A stretch of 64,000 nucleotides of DNA from UBA11612 sp963976395 (GCA_963976395.1 CAXBLG010000002.1:83172-147171); one strand, 5' to 3'; positions 26,051 to 36,018 are shown, counted from the stretch's first letter. Notes: generated by a model not told the origin, from the sequence alone. Made by a program: numbers and translations.

Positions 26051-26989
26051 TTAGGTCAACACCCAATGACGAATATTTGACAATATTTCTTCAGTTTTTC
26101 TTTCCGAATATTGCGTACTAATTGACAAACTAGCATTAAACTGACCTTTGAACCACGTGACTTGGCGCTTAGCGTAGTGCCGCGTCACGGCCTGCGCGGC
26201 CGCAATTGCCTCATTTAATGTAGCCGCACCCGACAGATAGGATGCAAGCTCCCGGGCGCCGAGCATCTTCATAACAGGCATATCCAGTGACCCACCGGAA
26301 TCCAAAAACACCCGAAGTTCTTCAACCACACCGGACTCAACCATCTGATGAAACCGAGCGTCACAAGCCCCATACAGAGCCGCACGCTCCGGCACTGTCA
26401 CAATGGAATAGTACGTGGCGCTTAGCGGCGGCGATGTCGGCGTAGTTTGCCAGACGCTCAAGGACGTTCCTGTAGCTTCAATAACATCCCAAGCGCGGAG
26501 GAGCCTGTGGGTATCGCCCGGCGCCAGTCGTTCAGCGATTTTTGGGTCGCGCTCGTTCAACCGCCCATGAAATGCTACATGGCCGATTTCAGCCAGGAGG
26601 GCTTCCGAGGAGGCATGGATTTCGGCCGGAATCATCGGGATATTGATGAGCCCTTCCATAAGCGCCCGTAGATATAAGCCCGTCCCTCCAACGACGACGG
26701 GTAGGAGCCCCGCGTTAACAGCTTCAGTTATTTCTCTTGCGGCTTTTTCCGCCCACTCGGCCGCCGACCCGGTATCCTTCGGGCCGAGGTCGCCGAACAG
26801 CTTATGCGGAACGCCTGCCATATCTGCAGGAGTTGGCCGCGCCGAGAGAATAGGAAGATCGCGATACCGCTGCTGACTGTCCGCATTAATGACAATGCCG
26901 CTCAAAGCGTCCGCGATTTTTACCGCCAATCGCGACTTGCCGGTCGCGGTCGGGCCCGCGACGATAACCACATGTGGCGCGGCGCTCAA
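26051..26989 (-). CDS. miaA: tRNA dimethylallyltransferase
   Basis: 312 residues. It attaches a dimethylallyl group to A37 of tRNAs that read UNN codons. The P-loop IVAGPTATGKSRLAVKIAD is at residues 9-27, followed by NADSQQRYRDLPILSARPT and GGTGLYLRALMEGL, all diagnostic. It lies 7 bases after the DUF1015 gene and about 100 bases before ilvB, all on the minus strand. Length and start are normal for the family. Confidence 0.96.
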   Translation of the reverse strand: MSAAPHVVIVAGPTATGKSRLAVKIADALSGIVINADSQQRYRDLPILSARPTPADMAGVPHKLFGDLGPKDTGSAAEWAEKAAREITEAVNAGLLPVVVGGTGLYLRALMEGLINIPMIPAEIHASSEALLAEIGHVAFHGRLNERDPKIAERLAPGDTHRLLRAWDVIEATGTSLSVWQTTPTSPPLSATYYSIVTVPERAALYGACDARFHQMVESGVVEELRVFLDSGGSLDMPVMKMLGARELASYLSGAATLNEAIAAAQAVTRHYAKRQVTWFKGQFNASLSISTQYSERKTEEILSNIRHWVLT

Positions 26990-26996
26990 ACCCGCG

Positions 26997-28232
26997 TCAG
27001 TCGAGGACGTGGCTGACGAGACCGTCCGCCAGCTTCGGCTCGAACCATGTGGATTTAGGGGGCATCACCTTGTCCGCATCAGCGACGGCTATGAGTTGCT
27101 CCATGCTTGTCGGAAAAAGAGCAAAAGCCGCCTTCATTTCTCCCGAGTTCACCCGCCGCTCTAATTCGCCCAAACCGCGAATGCCGCCAACAAAATCAAT
27201 ACGCTTGTCCCGGCGAGGATCATCAATCTTCAGGATAGGGCTGATGAGATTGTCTTGAAGCAAGCTGACATCAAGGCGCGCAACGGGATCAGTCTGCGGC
27301 ACAAACTGAGGCAGAATCTCCAGCCGATACCAGGCCCCGGCCAAATACATTCCATAGCGACCCGGACCGTCGGGCTTCACCTGACCCGCCGCCTTTTCAA
27401 CAGTAAAACGCTCTTCCACTTTTGCCAGAAAATCGGCATCGGTTAGGCCGCCGAGGTCGCGAACCACGCGGTTGTAATCGAAAATGCGGGTCTGATCGTG
27501 GGAGAACGCAACCGTCAGAAAATACTCGTGACTGTCTGTCTGAGGTTGAGAACCGCGCCGCGCAGCTGCGACCCGAGATGCTGCAGCTGAACGATGGTGA
27601 CCGTCGGCTATATAAAGCGCGTCCATTCCGTCTACCAATTGCGTCAAACGACCGACATCGTCCGGCTCGTTCATGATCCAGATTGTATGAACGATACCGT
27701 CATCGGCCGTCACCTCGTACAAAGGCGCGCCGGTTGTGACCCCGGCGACAAGATCATCAACATTCTTGTCTGCCTTGTAGGCAAGAAGCACGGGTCCGGT
27801 CTGCGCGTTGAGCGCGTCGATCTGGCGAACCCGGTCGTCTTCCTTGTCCGGCCGGGTGAATTCGTGCTTGCGAACACGATTGGCATCATAAGCTGACACC
27901 GACGCAACAGCGACGATCCCTGTTTGGGTATGAGCCCCCATGCGCAAACGGTAGATGTAATACACGGGGGTCTCGTCACGGATCAGGACACCGTCCGCCA
28001 CCAACTTCGCGAGGTTTTCGGCGCCCTTAGCATACACCTCGGGGGAGAAAGGATCAGTACCCGGCGGAAGATCAATTTCCGGCTTTGAGATGTGCAAAAA
28101 GCTATAGGGCTTGCCGGCGACACGCTCGCGGGCTTCTTCCGTGTTAAGGACATCATAGGGTGGAGCCGCAACATCAGCGGCCTTTTCCGGCATCGGCCTG
28201 AGCCCTCTGAAAGGTCGAATAAGAGTTTTCAT
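26997..28232 (-). CDS. DUF1015 family protein
   Basis: 411 residues. The start MKTLIRPFRGLRP with AAPPYDVLNTEEARERV and the motif IADGHHRSAAASRVAAARR define DUF1015. Its histidine-rich central motif resembles a nucleotide-hydrolase or ParB-like fold site. The family is often found next to serine biosynthesis genes, but its role is not firmly known. The ATG at 28232 has GGAG 8 bases upstream; the upstream frame to 28301 lacks family sequence. It heads a possible operon DUF1015-miaA-ilvB-ilvN-ilvC. Confidence 0.88.
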   Translation of the reverse strand: MKTLIRPFRGLRPMPEKAADVAAPPYDVLNTEEARERVAGKPYSFLHISKPEIDLPPGTDPFSPEVYAKGAENLAKLVADGVLIRDETPVYYIYRLRMGAHTQTGIVAVASVSAYDANRVRKHEFTRPDKEDDRVRQIDALNAQTGPVLLAYKADKNVDDLVAGVTTGAPLYEVTADDGIVHTIWIMNEPDDVGRLTQLVDGMDALYIADGHHRSAAASRVAAARRGSQPQTDSHEYFLTVAFSHDQTRIFDYNRVVRDLGGLTDADFLAKVEERFTVEKAAGQVKPDGPGRYGMYLAGAWYRLEILPQFVPQTDPVARLDVSLLQDNLISPILKIDDPRRDKRIDFVGGIRGLGELERRVNSGEMKAAFALFPTSMEQLIAVADADKVMPPKSTWFEPKLADGLVSHVLD

Positions 28233-28446
28233 GGGCCGTCTCCGTGTGGTCGGATTTGCGAGGTTTTGCGGGTGTTTAGCCTCTGGACGCGTGAGTCGCA
28301 ACGTGGAAACCCGAGAACCCGTTATTTAGCTGTCCTGCGCCCTTACTTGGAACGCGATACATCTTTAACAAAAATGCAGTTGCGATACTGAAACCTATGG
28401 TTATGTTTTCAGGATATTGGTTCGCTCGTTGGGAGAAATAATAAAA

Positions 28447-28740
28447 ATGGCTAAGAGTAAATCGGAAATCCTCAACGATTTTCAGGACTTTATGGGCCGT
28501 CACGGCGGAAATTACAAAGAATGGTATGTGGGCAGCGCTGCCGACCCCAAAGCTCAGCTTTTCAACGTTCATAAGTTTAAGAAAGGCGACAAAGGTCTGT
28601 TTCGTCAGGCGGTATCGGAAATTCAGGCCGCCGAGATTGCTGAATTTTTCACCAACCTCGGCGCTAAAGGCAACGACGGCGTCACCCGTGACGCGGACTT
28701 CGTCTATGCGTACAAGCGCTCATCACACACTAAGCCCTGA
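28447..28740 (+). CDS. Small conserved-looking protein of unknown function
   Basis: 97 residues, soluble, rich in charged and aromatic residues, no signal peptide. The N-terminal half (NDFQDFMGRHGGNYKEWYVG) and RDADFVYAYKRS near the end look like a compact alpha/beta fold. GGGAG lies 13 bases before the ATG at 28447. It ends 28 bases before the convergent pepA gene. I do not recognise a family and assign no function. Confidence 0.7.
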   Translation: MAKSKSEILNDFQDFMGRHGGNYKEWYVGSAADPKAQLFNVHKFKKGDKGLFRQAVSEIQAAEIAEFFTNLGAKGNDGVTRDADFVYAYKRSSHTKP

Positions 28741-28768
28741 GCATAGAATCCCGCCTAGACGCTAAACT

Positions 28769-30256
28769 TTATCCTTCGCAGTTGTCGGCAATAAACCGGT
28801 TCAACAGCCTCACGCCAAATCCGGTGCTGCCTGGATCCGACAGAACGGTCCCCTTCTCGTTCCACACGACGCCGGCGATATCCAAATGCGCCCAGCGCGT
28901 ATCTTTCACAAACCGCTGCAGGAATTGTGCAGCGGTGATGCTGCCCGCTCTTGGACCACCAATGTTTTTCATGTCGGCAATAAGTGAGCGAAGTTCCTTG
29001 TCGTATTCTTCACCCATGGGAAATCGCCAAAGCCGCTCATCCGCCGTTTGACCGGCTGCGGTTAACTGCGCAGCCAGATCATCATCATTCGCGAACAATC
29101 CGGCGTAATGATTGGACAATGCAGCGATCACCGCACCGGTCAGAGTCGCAAGATCAATCATGGTCTTCGGCTTGAAGCGCTCTTGCGCGTACCACAGCAC
29201 ATCAGCCAGCACGAGCCGCCCCTCAGCGTCGGTATTTTGCACCTCGATGGTTTGGCCGGACATGGATGTGACCACATCGCCCGGACGCTGCGCGGCGCCG
29301 TCCGGCATATTCTCTACAAGACCGCACAAGCCAACAACATTCACCTTTGCTTTGCGCTTAGCCAAGGCGCACATTAGTCCGGCGACGACACCTGCACCGC
29401 CCATATCCCACTTCATGTCCCACATACCGCTCGGCGGTTTCAGGCTGATACCACCGGTATCGAAGCACACGCCCTTGCCCACGATCGCAATTGGAGGAGC
29501 TTTTTTATTCTTAGCGCCCTCCCAGCGCATAACCACCAACTGAGATTCCCGCGCCGAACCATCGCCAACACCAAGCAAAGCGCCCATGCCAAGCTTGCGC
29601 ATGGCGGCTTCGCCCAAAATCTCAACTTTCACGCCGTCTTTCGCCAGGGCTTTGGTGCGCGCCGCAAATGAGGCCGGATAAATCACATTGGCGGGCTCGG
29701 AAATAAGATCGCGTGTGAAGAAGATGCCGTCCACTACCGCTGAGACTGAGGCAAAACTCGTCTTGGCGCTCGCCGAAGCCGCGCACTGAACCACCAAGGT
29801 CTTCAGCTTGGGTTTCTCGTCCTTGCCTTCTTTCGTTCGGTACTTGTCGAAACGATAGGATCGGATTCGAACGCCACCCGCAATATGTGCAGCCAGCACA
29901 CCTTCACCGGCTGCCGCGCCACCCAGGACGTCTAAAACAATTGTTGCCGACGGTTCTTTCGCAACGGATTTATAGACAACGGCACCAACCCGTTCGGCGG
30001 CTGTTTCGCTTAAAGACTTCAGATCACCTAAACCGACGAGAACCACCTTATCCAACTTTGTTCCGCCGGGTGCGAGAATCTCGAGAGTTTGCTCCTTCTT
30101 CCCTTTGAAGGAAGCCGCTTTCATGGCCCGACTCAAAGAGCCGTTCGCGCGCTTATCCAGTTTAACCGCCTCCGGACCAAGCTTTCCGTTGTCGGTCACG
30201 CCGAAAACAAGGGCGCCTTGGGGTGGAACAGAGATTTTTGCGAAAGATATTTTCAT
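28769..30256 (-). CDS. pepA: Leucyl aminopeptidase (M17)
   Basis: 495 residues. A cytosolic, two-metal aminopeptidase that removes N-terminal residues. The signature NTDAEGRLVLADVL near residue 345 contains the metal-binding aspartate and glutamate; upstream, GKGVCFDTGGISLKPPSGMWDMKWDMGG-like text (VGKGVCFDTGGISLKP, then MKWDMGGAG) gives the other ligands. The N-terminal non-catalytic domain is complete. The start at 30256 (MKISFAKISV) is 174 bases from the divergent molybdenum hydroxylase gene. In many Alphaproteobacteria pepA borders the lpt genes; here about 8 kb of other genes separate it from lptF. Confidence 0.95.
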   Translation of the reverse strand: MKISFAKISVPPQGALVFGVTDNGKLGPEAVKLDKRANGSLSRAMKAASFKGKKEQTLEILAPGGTKLDKVVLVGLGDLKSLSETAAERVGAVVYKSVAKEPSATIVLDVLGGAAAGEGVLAAHIAGGVRIRSYRFDKYRTKEGKDEKPKLKTLVVQCAASASAKTSFASVSAVVDGIFFTRDLISEPANVIYPASFAARTKALAKDGVKVEILGEAAMRKLGMGALLGVGDGSARESQLVVMRWEGAKNKKAPPIAIVGKGVCFDTGGISLKPPSGMWDMKWDMGGAGVVAGLMCALAKRKAKVNVVGLCGLVENMPDGAAQRPGDVVTSMSGQTIEVQNTDAEGRLVLADVLWYAQERFKPKTMIDLATLTGAVIAALSNHYAGLFANDDDLAAQLTAAGQTADERLWRFPMGEEYDKELRSLIADMKNIGGPRAGSITAAQFLQRFVKDTRWAHLDIAGVVWNEKGTVLSDPGSTGFGVRLLNRFIADNCEG

Positions 30257-30429
30257 GTGAGTCCCTTAGCGAAAATGACCGGGGTACAAAGCCGGGAAAT
30301 ACTGGATGTAGGGATAGCGTATGTAGGCCTAACACGCGAATCAACACCTCACCGTGCAATGGCCCAGCCCTAGACAAAAGGTCGGCGCACGTTATGTTTC
30401 GGGAACAGACCAAGGGCGAGGACAAAGCG

Positions 30430-32760
30430 ATGGGCAAATTTGGCGTCGGACAATCCATACGGCGGGTTGAGGATCAACGGTTTTTGACCGGTACCGGCCG
30501 GTATACAGACGATATATCAGTTCCCGGACAGGTTTTCCTTTATGTGCTGCGCTCCTCGCATGCCCATGCCGACATTGTCACCCTGGACGTCTCACCAGCA
30601 AAAAAAGCGCCCGGCGTTATCGGTGTTCTCACCGCAGCGGACTTGGGAGCACTTAATGTTGGCTCCATTCCCGTAGAGTTCATTCCGCCCGACAGGGACG
30701 GCAACATGCCCAAACCGCCGGTGCGTCCGGTCTTGGCAGAGGGCCGCGTGCGTTATGTAGGCGAACCCGTCGCAGCGATCATCGCCGAAACCCTGGCCCA
30801 GGCCAAAGACGCCGCCGAACTGATCGAAGTCGATTACAAAGATATCGCACCCGTATCCAAACCTGCTGAAGCTGTCAAAACAGGAGCGCCGGTTCTTCAT
30901 GCCGAAGCCCCCGGCAACGTGCTTGTCCACTGGCATATGGGTGACAAAGCTCAAACCGACGATGCTTTCGCCAAGGCCGAGAAAGTTATCTCTATTGATG
31001 TGATTAATCACCGCATGGTGCCAACAGCTCTGGAACCGCGGGGCGCTATCGCTCAGTACGATCCGGCGACAGAACGCTACACCCTGACCCAAGGGTGCCA
31101 AAACACCCACAAGCTAAAAGAATGGGCAGCGAAGACTCTTCAGATTGATCAGCAGAAAATCCGCGTTCTCTGTGACGATGTCGGCGGCGGATTCGGCATG
31201 CGCTACTTTTTCTTCAACGAACCCGCGTTATGCATGATCGCCTCTAAGGTCTTCGCAAAACCCGTTAAATGGACCGCCGACCGCTCGGAGAGTTTTCTCG
31301 CCGATGGTCATGGCCGAGATCAAGTGAACCACGCGGAGCTTGCCGTGGATAAGGATGGCACGTTCCGGGCCATTCGCGTTTCATCTCTCGCTAATCTAGG
31401 CGCCTATCTCTCACAGTTCGGCGCGATGGTTCCGACAGTGGCGGGCTGCGGCATGCTGGGGGGCGCTTACCGGATCGGCGCCGCCTGTGTTGACGTAAAA
31501 ATCGTATTCACCAACACCGCGCCCGTTGACGCCTACCGGGGTGCAGGCCGCCCCGAGGCGGCCTACTTGGTCGAACGCCTTGTGGAAAAAGCCGCGCGAG
31601 AACTCGGCATGTCTTCCGTGGAGTTGCGCCGCAAGAACCTCATCCGGGCCGATGAATTTCCATACAAGACCGCCCTGGGACCGGTTTACGATTCCGGCCG
31701 CTACGAAGAGCTTATGAATGCCGCCCTAAAACGCGCCGATGCCGCCGGATTTGAAGCGCGGCGCGCCGAGGCCAAAAAGCACGGTAAGTTACGCGGACTT
31801 GGTGTCAGCTACTACGTGGAAGCCTGTTCCGGCGGAAATCACGAAACGCCGAAAATGTTCTTCGACAAGGACGGACGACTCACCATTTTGATCGGCACTC
31901 AGTCTACCGGTCAGGGCCACGAAACAGTTTACGGCACCGTAGCTGCAGAAGCCTTCGGCATTCCTTTAGACCAAATTACGGTGAAGCAGGGCGACACGGA
32001 TCTAATTCCCACCGGTTTCGGTACGGGCGGCTCCCGCTCTGTTCCGATTGGCGGAAGCGCGGTTATGAAAGTATCGCTGACCATGATCGAACAGGGCAAA
32101 GCTATTGCCGCCGATCTACTGGAAGCCTCTGCGGTCGATATAGAATACGAGAATGGCGCTTACAAAATCGCAGGGACAGACCGCAGCGTCAGCCTCAGAG
32201 AGGTAATTGCAGCATCGTTCGACGACAGCAAACGCCCTGAAGGAAAAGAGCCCGGCCTCTGCGAGAGTGAACGCTATAAACCGGAAGGCAACACCTTCCC
32301 CAACGGATGCCATGTTTGTGAAATCGATATTGACGAAGAAACCGGGATTATCTCTTTTGTCAAATACACAATCCAAGACGACCTCGGCTATGCGATGAAC
32401 CCATTGTTGATGGAAGGACAAATCATCGGCGGCGCGGTTCAAGGTCTAGGCCAAGCGCTTTTCGAAGAAGCTGTGTATGACGACGCAGGTCAGTTAGTGA
32501 CCGGATCTTTCATGGACTACACCATGCCGCGCGCCGACACCTCGCCCGCCATGGACTTTGCCTACACCGAAGTCCCGACGACCCGAAATGCGCTCGGCAT
32601 TAAAGGAGCCGGCGAAGCCGGCACCATCGGAGCCACACCCGCCGTTGCAAACGCGGTCGCCGACGCCCTATCGGCCATCGGCGTCGGTCATCTCGACATG
32701 CCCTTTACACCGCTGAAAGTTTGGCAGGCTATTCAATCAGCTAAGAGCCGAGCGGCATGA
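30430..32760 (+). CDS. Xanthine dehydrogenase family molybdenum-binding (large) subunit
   Basis: 776 residues of the CoxL/XdhB molybdopterin fold. It opens with IRRVEDQRFLTGTGRYTDDI, has the cofactor-binding DDVGGGFGMRYFFFNE, the loop AYRGAGRPEAAYLVERL typical of form II (CoxL-like) enzymes instead of the AYxCSFR loop of true CO dehydrogenase, and the catalytic glutamate in IKGAGEAGTIGATPA. The substrate is therefore an unknown aldehyde or N-heterocycle, not CO. The ATG at 30430 has GAGGA 8 bases upstream; an ATG at 30394 is less likely. The FAD and 2Fe-2S subunit genes that normally accompany it are absent here. It overlaps cysQ by four bases. Confidence 0.9.
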   Translation: MGKFGVGQSIRRVEDQRFLTGTGRYTDDISVPGQVFLYVLRSSHAHADIVTLDVSPAKKAPGVIGVLTAADLGALNVGSIPVEFIPPDRDGNMPKPPVRPVLAEGRVRYVGEPVAAIIAETLAQAKDAAELIEVDYKDIAPVSKPAEAVKTGAPVLHAEAPGNVLVHWHMGDKAQTDDAFAKAEKVISIDVINHRMVPTALEPRGAIAQYDPATERYTLTQGCQNTHKLKEWAAKTLQIDQQKIRVLCDDVGGGFGMRYFFFNEPALCMIASKVFAKPVKWTADRSESFLADGHGRDQVNHAELAVDKDGTFRAIRVSSLANLGAYLSQFGAMVPTVAGCGMLGGAYRIGAACVDVKIVFTNTAPVDAYRGAGRPEAAYLVERLVEKAARELGMSSVELRRKNLIRADEFPYKTALGPVYDSGRYEELMNAALKRADAAGFEARRAEAKKHGKLRGLGVSYYVEACSGGNHETPKMFFDKDGRLTILIGTQSTGQGHETVYGTVAAEAFGIPLDQITVKQGDTDLIPTGFGTGGSRSVPIGGSAVMKVSLTMIEQGKAIAADLLEASAVDIEYENGAYKIAGTDRSVSLREVIAASFDDSKRPEGKEPGLCESERYKPEGNTFPNGCHVCEIDIDEETGIISFVKYTIQDDLGYAMNPLLMEGQIIGGAVQGLGQALFEEAVYDDAGQLVTGSFMDYTMPRADTSPAMDFAYTEVPTTRNALGIKGAGEAGTIGATPAVANAVADALSAIGVGHLDMPFTPLKVWQAIQSAKSRAA

Positions 32761-33560
32761 CAACCCCTCAGCCCGGTTTTTCGCTTCTCTCCACCTGGGC
32801 CGATCAACTGCGTCCAATTGCCGAAGCCGCGGGACGGGCGATACTTGACGTTCGCGCCCGGGGTTTCGATGTGGATAAAAAAACCGACGCCTCGCCGGTG
32901 ACCGAAGCTGACCGGGTTGCCGAGGGCATAGTAGTTGCCGAACTTGAGAAACTCTCACCGGCCTTTCCCATTATTGCGGAAGAAAAAGTGTCGGCAGGAG
33001 ACATCCCCGAGATCAACGGCTCAGCCTTTTGGCTGGTTGACGCCTTAGACGGCACCAAGGAATTCATAAAGAACGGCGCCGACTTCACCGTCAACATCGC
33101 CCTGGTTTACGACGGAGTTCCAATTTTCGGAATTGTGCACGCCCCCGCGCGTAATGAAACCTTCGTGGGAGTCGTTGACCCAAACGGCTCAGACCGGCGC
33201 GCCGAGGTGTGGCGTGACGGCAAGGCGTCGCCGATCTCAGTTCGGACGCGCCCGCCAAAAGTTGTTGTCGCCGGCAGCCGGTCTCACGAAGTCGCCGATG
33301 AAATGGATGCGTTTTTATCTAACTATGAGGTGAGTGACCGCGTTGTTATCGGCTCGTCGCTTAAGTTTTGCCTTGTGGCGGAAGGACTTGCTGATTTCTA
33401 CCCGCGCTTCGGCCCAACCTGCGAATGGGATACCGGCGCGGGACATGCGGTGTTGCGAGCTGCCGGGGGTCGGGTTCACACCTTCGATGGCGCCGAGTTG
33501 CCTTACAAAAAAGCCCCAAGCTTTTTGAACGGCAAGTTCCTGGCCGACGGAGGCCCGTGA
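32757..33560 (+). CDS. cysQ: 3'(2'),5'-bisphosphate nucleotidase CysQ
   Basis: 267 residues of the inositol monophosphatase superfamily. It removes the 3' phosphate from PAP, a by-product of sulfate assimilation. Metal ligands are in FPIIAEEKV, LVDALDGTKEFI and EWDTGAGHAVL, as in CysQ. The ATG overlaps the upstream stop in ATGA, and its own stop overlaps the next gene's start in GTGA, so three genes are translationally linked even though their functions are unrelated. Confidence 0.92.
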   Translation: MTTPQPGFSLLSTWADQLRPIAEAAGRAILDVRARGFDVDKKTDASPVTEADRVAEGIVVAELEKLSPAFPIIAEEKVSAGDIPEINGSAFWLVDALDGTKEFIKNGADFTVNIALVYDGVPIFGIVHAPARNETFVGVVDPNGSDRRAEVWRDGKASPISVRTRPPKVVVAGSRSHEVADEMDAFLSNYEVSDRVVIGSSLKFCLVAEGLADFYPRFGPTCEWDTGAGHAVLRAAGGRVHTFDGAELPYKKAPSFLNGKFLADGGP

Positions 33561-34495
33561 ATACGCATCCGGCAACACCTGAGACGATTGCCGAAGGCGC
33601 GCGTATTCTTCGGGCCGGTGGCCTTGTCGCATTCCCAACGGAAACCGTTTACGGCCTGGGTGCGGACGCGACACAGCCCGATGCGGTTGCGCGCATATTC
33701 GAAGCTAAAGGCCGCCCGACCTTTAATCCTCTGATTGTTCATCTAGGTAGCGCGGACTGGATTACGGAAATCGCGAACCCTGACGACCGCTTCCACAAAC
33801 TCGCACAAGCTTTTTGGCCGGGGCCTTTGTCACTGGTGCTTAAACAGGCAAACGGGTCGCCTATTGCTCAACTCGCGACAGCCGGGCTTGAAAGCATTGC
33901 CGTGCGATGTCCTATGGGCGTGATTGCCAATGCACTCTTGAACGCTTCGGGCCGGCCGCTCGCCGCGCCCAGTGCCAACCGTTCAGGTGCCATCAGTCCA
34001 ACACACGCAGATCATGTGGCGGAATCTCTTGGTAATAAAGTCGATCTCATTCTCGACGGTGGGCCATGCTCTATTGGTCTTGAATCGACGGTTCTCGACT
34101 TGACCACGGCGGAAGCCGTCATATTAAGGCCGGGTGCCATTACACCAGAGCAGATCAACGCCGTAATCGGCGCCGTCACAATGGCCGCGAGCACCGAGCA
34201 TACGCCCAAATCACCAGGCCAAATGTTGAGCCATTACGCGCCCACATTACCACTTCGATTAAATGCAACGACAGTTGCGCCTCGGGAGGCCTACCTAGGA
34301 TTTGGCCCCACAGCGGGGGCCACTCTCAATCTCAGCGAGGGTGGCGATCTGTCGGAAGCTGCAACCAACCTGTTTGCCATGCTGCGATCACTAGATGACC
34401 CCCGCCGTTTCATCGCGATTGCAGCCGCGCCGGTTCCGGAAACCGGATTAGGCATTGCCATCAACGACCGACTGCGCCGCGCCGCGTTCCAATAA
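33557..34495 (+). CDS. sua5: L-threonylcarbamoyladenylate synthase, Sua5 type
   Basis: 312 residues. It makes threonylcarbamoyl-AMP from threonine, bicarbonate and ATP for the t6A modification of tRNAs that read ANN codons. The YrdC domain has PTETVYGLGADAT, EAKGRPTFNPLIVH and APSANRSGAISPTHADHV; the C-terminal Sua5 domain starts after SPGQMLSHYAPTLPL, which marks the long Sua5 form, not short TsaC. The GTG at 33557 overlaps the cysQ stop as GTGA. The frame extends upstream inside cysQ, but that is shadow. Confidence 0.93.
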   Translation: MNTHPATPETIAEGARILRAGGLVAFPTETVYGLGADATQPDAVARIFEAKGRPTFNPLIVHLGSADWITEIANPDDRFHKLAQAFWPGPLSLVLKQANGSPIAQLATAGLESIAVRCPMGVIANALLNASGRPLAAPSANRSGAISPTHADHVAESLGNKVDLILDGGPCSIGLESTVLDLTTAEAVILRPGAITPEQINAVIGAVTMAASTEHTPKSPGQMLSHYAPTLPLRLNATTVAPREAYLGFGPTAGATLNLSEGGDLSEAATNLFAMLRSLDDPRRFIAIAAAPVPETGLGIAINDRLRRAAFQ

Positions 34496-34590
34496 CCACG
34501 GGAAGCCGATAAACCGCTGCAGAGACGTTGCCTTACGGCCACGTTTGGCCCATTTTGGCAACCAATACTATATCCTCGGAGCCCTCAAAC

Positions 34591-36018
34591 GTGCCTTTTG
34601 ATTCAACACTCATGAGCCGTCTGCAAGAAATTGTCGGCGCCGTTCATTGCATCACGGACGCCTCATCGATGGCGCCGTATCTCCACGAAGAGCGCGGCCT
34701 CTACACCAATAGCGCCGCCGCCGTGGTCGTAAGACCCGCATCCACAGCAGAGGTGGCCGCAGTTGTAGAGGCTTGCGCCAATGCCGATGTCTCCATCGTT
34801 CCGCAAGGCGGAAACACTGGGTTGTGCGGAGGTGCCACGGCCCGTGAAGACGGCAGCCAAGTAATCGTAAGCCTTGGGCGGATGAAGAAAGTCCGCGCCA
34901 TAGATCCAATCAATTTCAACATCACCGTTGAAGCAGGCTGCATCCTTGCCGATATTCAGCGCACGGCGGCCGACCACAACAGTCTTTTTCCGCTCAGTCT
35001 TGCGGCCGAGGGAAGCTGCCAAATCGGTGGTAACCTCGCGACAAACGCCGGCGGTATTAACGTTCTACGGTACGGCAACGCGCGGGACTTGGTGCTCGGG
35101 CTTGAGGTCGTCTTGCCCGATGGCCGGATTTGGAATGGTCTTAAGTCCTTAGGCAAGGACAACACCGGCTATGCTCTGCGCCACTGGTTTGTCGGCGCGG
35201 AAGGGACACTCGGAATCATTACCGCAGCCGTATTGAAACTTTTTCCCCGTCCGACAGAAACATCAACCGCACTCTGCGCGCTTAGCGACTTAGAGAGCGC
35301 GACCAAATTACTGAATTTGGCCCGCGCATTGTCTGGAGACGCGGTTACCGCCTTTGAACTCATTCCGCGAACCGGATTGGAGATGTGTGCAAACCATATT
35401 GCAGGTGTCACTGACCCTTTCGCCGCACCCTACGCTTGGTATGTATTGATAGAACTCTCAACTTCGCGGCCCGACGCAGCAATCCGGCCGAGCTTTGATG
35501 CGGTGCTAGAAAAGGCATTCGAGGACGGACTCATTGCCGATGCGGTGATTGCTGAGAGTCTGGATCAATCACAGTCTTTGTGGCGCATTCGGGAGTCCAT
35601 ACCCGAAGCGCAGAAATATGAAGGCGGAAGCATCAAGCACGATGTGTCTGTACCGGTTTCCCGCGTTCCTGAATTTATTACCAAGGGCACGGACATCATT
35701 GCCAATCAGTTTCCAGGTGCGCGGCCCGTTCCATTTGGGCATTTGGGAGATGGCAACATTCACTTCAACATCTCCCAGCCCATAGGCACCGACAAAGCCG
35801 CGTATCTCGCGCGGTGGACAGAGATGAACCGAGCAATTCATGATTTAGTTGTGTCCATGGACGGTTCTTTTTCGGCTGAACACGGCATTGGTAAGCTCAA
35901 GGTCGAGGAGATGCGCCACTATAAAGACCCGGTCGAACTGGACCTTATGGCCCGCATTAAACGAGCAATTGACCCAAAAAACCTAATGAATCCCGGGAAA
36001 GTGGTCGATCTAGGATAA
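34591..36018 (+). CDS. FAD-linked oxidase, D-2-hydroxyacid dehydrogenase type
   Basis: 475 residues of the vanillyl-alcohol-oxidase flavoprotein group. The FAD-binding loop is PQGGNTGLCGGATA; the C-terminal domain has FGHLGDGNIHFNISQP, AEHGIGKLKVEEM and DPKNLMNPGKV. These match D-2-hydroxyglutarate dehydrogenases and D-lactate dehydrogenases (GlcD relatives), which oxidise D-2-hydroxyacids and pass electrons on. The GTG at 34591 has GGAG 9 bases upstream and is preferred; an ATG at 34612 would also work. The substrate cannot be read from the sequence. 95 bases follow the sua5 gene. Confidence 0.88.
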   Translation: MPFDSTLMSRLQEIVGAVHCITDASSMAPYLHEERGLYTNSAAAVVVRPASTAEVAAVVEACANADVSIVPQGGNTGLCGGATAREDGSQVIVSLGRMKKVRAIDPINFNITVEAGCILADIQRTAADHNSLFPLSLAAEGSCQIGGNLATNAGGINVLRYGNARDLVLGLEVVLPDGRIWNGLKSLGKDNTGYALRHWFVGAEGTLGIITAAVLKLFPRPTETSTALCALSDLESATKLLNLARALSGDAVTAFELIPRTGLEMCANHIAGVTDPFAAPYAWYVLIELSTSRPDAAIRPSFDAVLEKAFEDGLIADAVIAESLDQSQSLWRIRESIPEAQKYEGGSIKHDVSVPVSRVPEFITKGTDIIANQFPGARPVPFGHLGDGNIHFNISQPIGTDKAAYLARWTEMNRAIHDLVVSMDGSFSAEHGIGKLKVEEMRHYKDPVELDLMARIKRAIDPKNLMNPGKVVDLG

